A stretch of DNA of 5,922 nucleotides, from positions 1 through 5,922 of the forward strand of contig PXBQ01000341.1 in assembly GCA_003566875.1 (NCBI GenBank). Direction: 5' to 3'. This DNA comes from Spirochaetaceae bacterium. Its GTDB lineage: Bacteria; Spirochaetota; Spirochaetia; DSM-27196; PXBQ01. Under the pieces are notes generated by a model that saw only the letters and a list, made by a program, of their open reading frames with translations, made no database searches and was not told the DNA's origin. The translations under genes and the position numbers were made by a program. Below, piece after piece: positions 1 through 3,700 of the stretch. Every line of letters begins with the position of its first letter. Position 1 is the first letter of the stretch.

Positions 1-211
1 GATCAGCGGCTGCTGCGCTGATCTGCTCGGCGAGGCTGAGCCGTTCCGGCGATGCGGCGCAGCCGGCGAGAATGCCGGCAGCAGCGATCACCGTGAGCAG
101 AGGGCGAAGGCGCGAATCCGATGGCCGTTGCCGGTGGCGGCCCCGCCCCGTCGGCGCAGCCACGGAACTGCCCCGGTCTCTGAATTGCGCCGAACCCGAT
201 TTCATCCGCAT
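1..211 (-). CDS. Putative lipoprotein, N-terminal fragment (3'-partial)
   Basis: The frame opens after a TGA at 299-301 and is still open at the left edge, so only about 70 codons are visible. It contains a textbook lipoprotein signal: basic S-R-L-R-P, hydrophobic L-L-T-V-I-A-A-A-G-I, then the lipobox L-A-G-C with the lipidated Cys at 59-61, followed by A-A-S-P-E-R-L-S-L-A-E-Q-I-S-A-A-A-A-D. Candidate starts are ATG at 209-211 or 203-205 and GTG at 161-163. The ATGs give an unusually long, Arg-rich n-region of about 30 residues; the GTG gives a shorter one. A G-rich stretch (GGGGG, 9 bases before ATG 209-211) is a weak ribosome binding site. After export, signal peptidase II would cut before the Cys and the mature protein would sit in the outer or inner membrane. 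L-S-L-A-E-Q-I faintly recalls the start of TolC-type outer-membrane factors, but the visible part is too short to decide. Confidence 0.6.
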   Translation of the reverse strand, partial: MRMKSGSAQFRDRGSSVAAPTGRGRHRQRPSDSRLRPLLTVIAAAGILAGCAASPERLSLAEQISAAAAD

Positions 212-518
212 AGCTACGCGCCCCCAAACTTCCCCGATCGCGACTGCGACCCGCCCGCGCAACCCGTCCGCGCGATACGCTCGCTCAAACGGAAACCCTC
301 AACCCGTTTCGCGCGGGCTCCGTCGTGCATTACCCGTCCATACGTGCGGAGCCGGACCCACCGCGACGGCACCGCCTTGCGGCTGACCAGCCGGCCTGTC
401 GGCGCCGCCCTTGGAGGCGCAGCTTGCAGGCGCAGACGGTCTGACTGCGCGAGGTGATCCGTTGCGCCGCACGATCGGACGCTACTCATACCTGTTAAAT
501 TCCTCGCCAAATACAGCT
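212..518. other. Intergenic gap with no convincing gene
   Basis: This gap of about 307 bases separates the stop of the giant gene from the first possible start of the lipoprotein gene. Frames here translate into Arg/Pro/Ala-rich sequence without recognisable motifs. An inverted repeat GCGCAG/CTGCGC lies at 430-435 and 445-450 and a tighter one, CGGCTG/CAGCCG, at 380-385 and 388-393. Neither is followed by a T-run on the minus strand, so I do not call an intrinsic terminator. A weak sigma-70-like pair on the minus strand, TTGAGG (297-302) and GTATCG (273-278) with an 18-base spacer, could drive the downstream gene but matches the consensus poorly. Confidence 0.4.
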
Positions 519-746
519 TTAGACTGATTCCAGCGAATCATTGTAATCAAAGGTCATATCGTCAGAATGTGCAGCCTCTGGCAAGGGCTCTGCCCAGAAT
601 TCGACGTCGCCCATGTCGATGTCTGCGGCATGTGTTGCCATCCCGACACGGCTCGCGGCGCGGACCACGTCGCTGAAGGCCGGTTTGCCGGCTGCAAGCG
701 CGGTGGCGGGATCGATGCGCATGGCATCCTCGGTTTCCGCTGACTG
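519..746 (-). other. Acidic C-terminal tail, possible secretion signal
   Basis: Residues 1725-1799 begin with a Glu/Asp-rich stretch, then a likely amphipathic helix (P-A-F-S-D-V-V-R-A-A-S-R-V-G), and end acidic with D-D-M-T-F-D-Y-N-D-S-L-E-S-V. Type I secretion substrates carry an uncleaved C-terminal signal of about 50-60 residues that is often acidic, with scattered hydrophobics and few basic residues near the end. This tail fits that loosely. There are no RTX repeats before it, so the assignment is inferred. Confidence 0.35.
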
Positions 747-3700
747 CGCTTCGATGGTGATCGTCAGCGTGACCTGCGCGCTCTCGCCGCCGGGCAGCGT
801 CGCGGTGATCACGATCTCGTAAACCCCGGCTGTGCCCTCGGGCGCATCGACGATGAGGCTGCCGGTCGTGGCGTCAAACGACATCCATTCCGGCAGATCC
901 TCACCATCGCTGAGCCCCGCGGTGACGGAGACCGGCAAGGTCGCATCCGCAACCACGAAGGTGGATGCGGGCAGGGTGACGGTGAAGGGACCATCCGCGC
1001 TGCTGCCGGTGACGGGGAGAACCGGCGTCTCGGCGCGAATCGCTTCGCCTGGTGCCAGCAGGCCGACGGTCGGCGCGATGAAGAACCCGGGGACGATGGT
1101 GCGGACTTCGCCGCCGCGCGGTTCCGCCTGCTCGGCAAAAGCAGGTTCGGCCTGAGCAGAGGCCGGAAGGGACGCAAAGGCGCCTGCGGAAACCTGCTGC
1201 ATCGGTTGGAACAGAACAGATTGCGGGGGGGGCGCCGCAGGCGGAGGGGGAGGCGCCGCAGGCGGAGCATGGGGTGCGGGTGGCGGTGCCGGCGGCTCAG
1301 GCGCCGCCGCGGGCGGCTCGGGCGGCGCCACCACCGCGAGCGGCGGCCCTTCGATCGTGAGCGTGACCGATGCGCTCGACGTGACAGTGCCGTCGGAGAC
1401 GAAGATGTCGAATATCTGCGTGTCGCTCTCGCCGGCGGCGAGGCGGCCCGGCTCGGGAACGAAGACCAGCTTGCGGATCGCCTCCTGCGCTTCGGCTGCG
1501 GAGGGGATGCCGGAGCGATTGTAAACACTGAAACCGGTGCCGGTGAACCCGGCATCCGCGAGGGATTCTGCCGTGAAGGTACCCATGCCGAGCTTGTCGC
1601 CGCCTATGACGATGCTCAGCACCTGGCCGGGATCGGGATCGGCGATGGTGACATCGGGAAAGAGCGCGATGCTGCCCGATTGCGCCACGGTGGCATCGCT
1701 GAATCCGGCGATCGCCGGCGGATCGTTGACGGAGGTGACGGTCACCGTGGTGCTCTGCTCCGCCGCTGCCGCGATGCCGTCATCGACCCGCGCGGTGATG
1801 ACGACATCCTCGGTATCGCCGGGGGTGAGGCGGTTTTCGACCGGGGCGAAGACGAGGGCGCGCAGGGCGGCCTGCGCAGTCGCGGCATCGGGCGCGGTGC
1901 GCTCATAGATGCCGCCACCCAGATCCGTGAAGCCGGCGGCGGTCAGCGATGTGGCGGTGAAGCCGCCGCGATCGGGCTCATCCACCGTCACCCGCAGGGT
2001 CAGCGGCTGATCGATGTCGGGATTTGCGACGACGGCCCCGGCGAAGGGCGCGCTCGTGACATTGTCGTTTTGCGCCAGCGTCGCGGCGATGCCGGTGAGG
2101 GTGGCCGCGTCATTGACCGAGGTGGTGGCGATCTGCGTCTGCGCCTGATCGGTCGCCTCGCCGTCATTGACCACCACGGTGAGTGTCGTTGTCTCGGTCG
2201 CCCCCGGTGCGACGCGGTTCTCCGCCGGTGTGAAGACGAGGGCGCGCAGGGCCGCCTGGGCATCGGCCTGGTTGCCGTTGAAGACATAGGAGCCGTCGCC
2301 CTGATCCACAAAGCCGCCGAGATTGGTCAGGCTGCCCTTGGCCGCATCGTCGAGGCTCACCGTCACGGTGAGGGGTACGCCGGGGCCGTCGATATCGACG
2401 ACCGTGGCGCCGGTGAAGGGGGTGATGGTGCTCTTGTCGTCGGTGGCCTGCGGGCCGGGAGCGATGCCGCCGAGTTCCGGCGCATCGTTCACGCCGATCA
2501 CCGTGACGGCGATGCTCGCCGGGTCGCTCGTCGCGGCGCCGGGGCCGGCGGCGGCGTCGCGGATGGTGAGGGTGAGGGTGCGGGTGGTCTCGGTCGGCGC
2601 AGCCGTATCGAGATTCTCGTAGGCGAGGGCGCGCACCAGGGTGGTGACGGCGGCGGGCGTCGCCGCGTCGTTGAAGGAGAAGACCAGATCGTTGCCGTTG
2701 GTGCCGCCCGACCACGTGCCGATCACGGTGCCGGCGACCAGGACATTCGCCCCGTCCAGCGTGATCACGCCGGCTTCCTCGATGATGGCGAGACGGTCTT
2801 CGGCGGTGACGTTGTTCGCGGTGACCGACAGGCGCAATTCACCCCCGTCGAAATTCGCGGAATCGGCATCGGTGATCACGGCGTCGAGGCCGGTGTTCAG
2901 GCGCACGAGGCCGGTATCCTCGGTATAGTCGATGGCGCCGGCAAAGCCCGCGATGACGGGCGGATTGGGCGTCGCTTCGATGGTGAAGGCGACCGTCGCG
3001 GTCGATTGGTCACCGTTCGGCCCGCCATCGGCGCCGCCATCGTCGATGGCGAGGGGGAAGCCGCGTGCGCCGAGGCCGGAGGGGGCCTCGTAGGTGAGGG
3101 CGCGCAAAAGCGCCTCGACGCGCGCAGGCGTCGCATCCGCGTTGAGATCGATGCGCAGCACGTTGCCGCCCTGCCCGTCCTCGCCAGCGGCCACGGTGCC
3201 GATGACGGTGCCGCCGACCGCGACCGCCTCGCCCTCGGCAAACTGGCCATCGCCGCCGGAAGTCGCGCCGGTGCCGTCGAGGCCGAAATTCCCGTTGGCG
3301 GTGCCGGTATTCTGGGTGATCTGCACGAAGCCGCCATCGAAGACGGTCGTATCGAGATCGCTGACGGTTGCATCCGCGAACAACCCGATCGCCGCAGGGC
3401 CGGTTCCGGCGACGACGCCGCTGCTCTCGCCGGCGACGCCGGTGATGATCGGCGGATCGTTGACGGCGACGAGCGTGACGGTCGAGGCGATGGCGAGCGC
3501 CGTCGTGTCCTGCCCGCCATCCGCCGTCCCGCCGGAATCGGTGATCTGCGTCAGCGTCACCACGCGCGGCGCGGCGACGGTGGGATCGTTGCTGTTGTTG
3601 CGATAGGTGAGCCCGTCGATGAGGGTCTGCGTCGTGGCGGGCGTCGCGGTGAGACCGGTGATGCTGATTGTGGCGGTGGAGTCGGTTACGCTGATCGCGA

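Noticed and set aside
3..227. Minus-strand 74-codon frame at the left edge
   Set aside because: It overlaps the lipoprotein frame, which has a clear signal sequence and lipobox, while this one translates into Arg/Ala/Pro-rich sequence without features.
430..450. Inverted repeat GCGCAG/CTGCGC as an intrinsic terminator of the giant gene
   Set aside because: The stem is only 6 bp with a 9-base loop and no T-run follows on the minus strand.
72..457. Two overlapping plus-strand frames (72-386 and 128-457)
   Set aside because: Both are Arg/Pro-rich, lack motifs and ribosome binding sites, and partly lie antisense to the lipoprotein signal sequence.
214..510. Minus-strand 98-codon frame starting at a TTG just after the giant gene's stop
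   Set aside because: The translation is Arg-rich with no motif or hydrophobic segment, it needs a TTG or a later ATG, and it looks like an accidental open frame in GC-rich intergenic DNA. A small gene cannot be fully excluded.
809..1555. Minus-strand 248-codon frame inside the giant gene
   Set aside because: This is a shifted-frame shadow, extremely Arg/Pro/Ser-rich. It matters only as the frame that would be entered after a one-base loss in the G8 tract.
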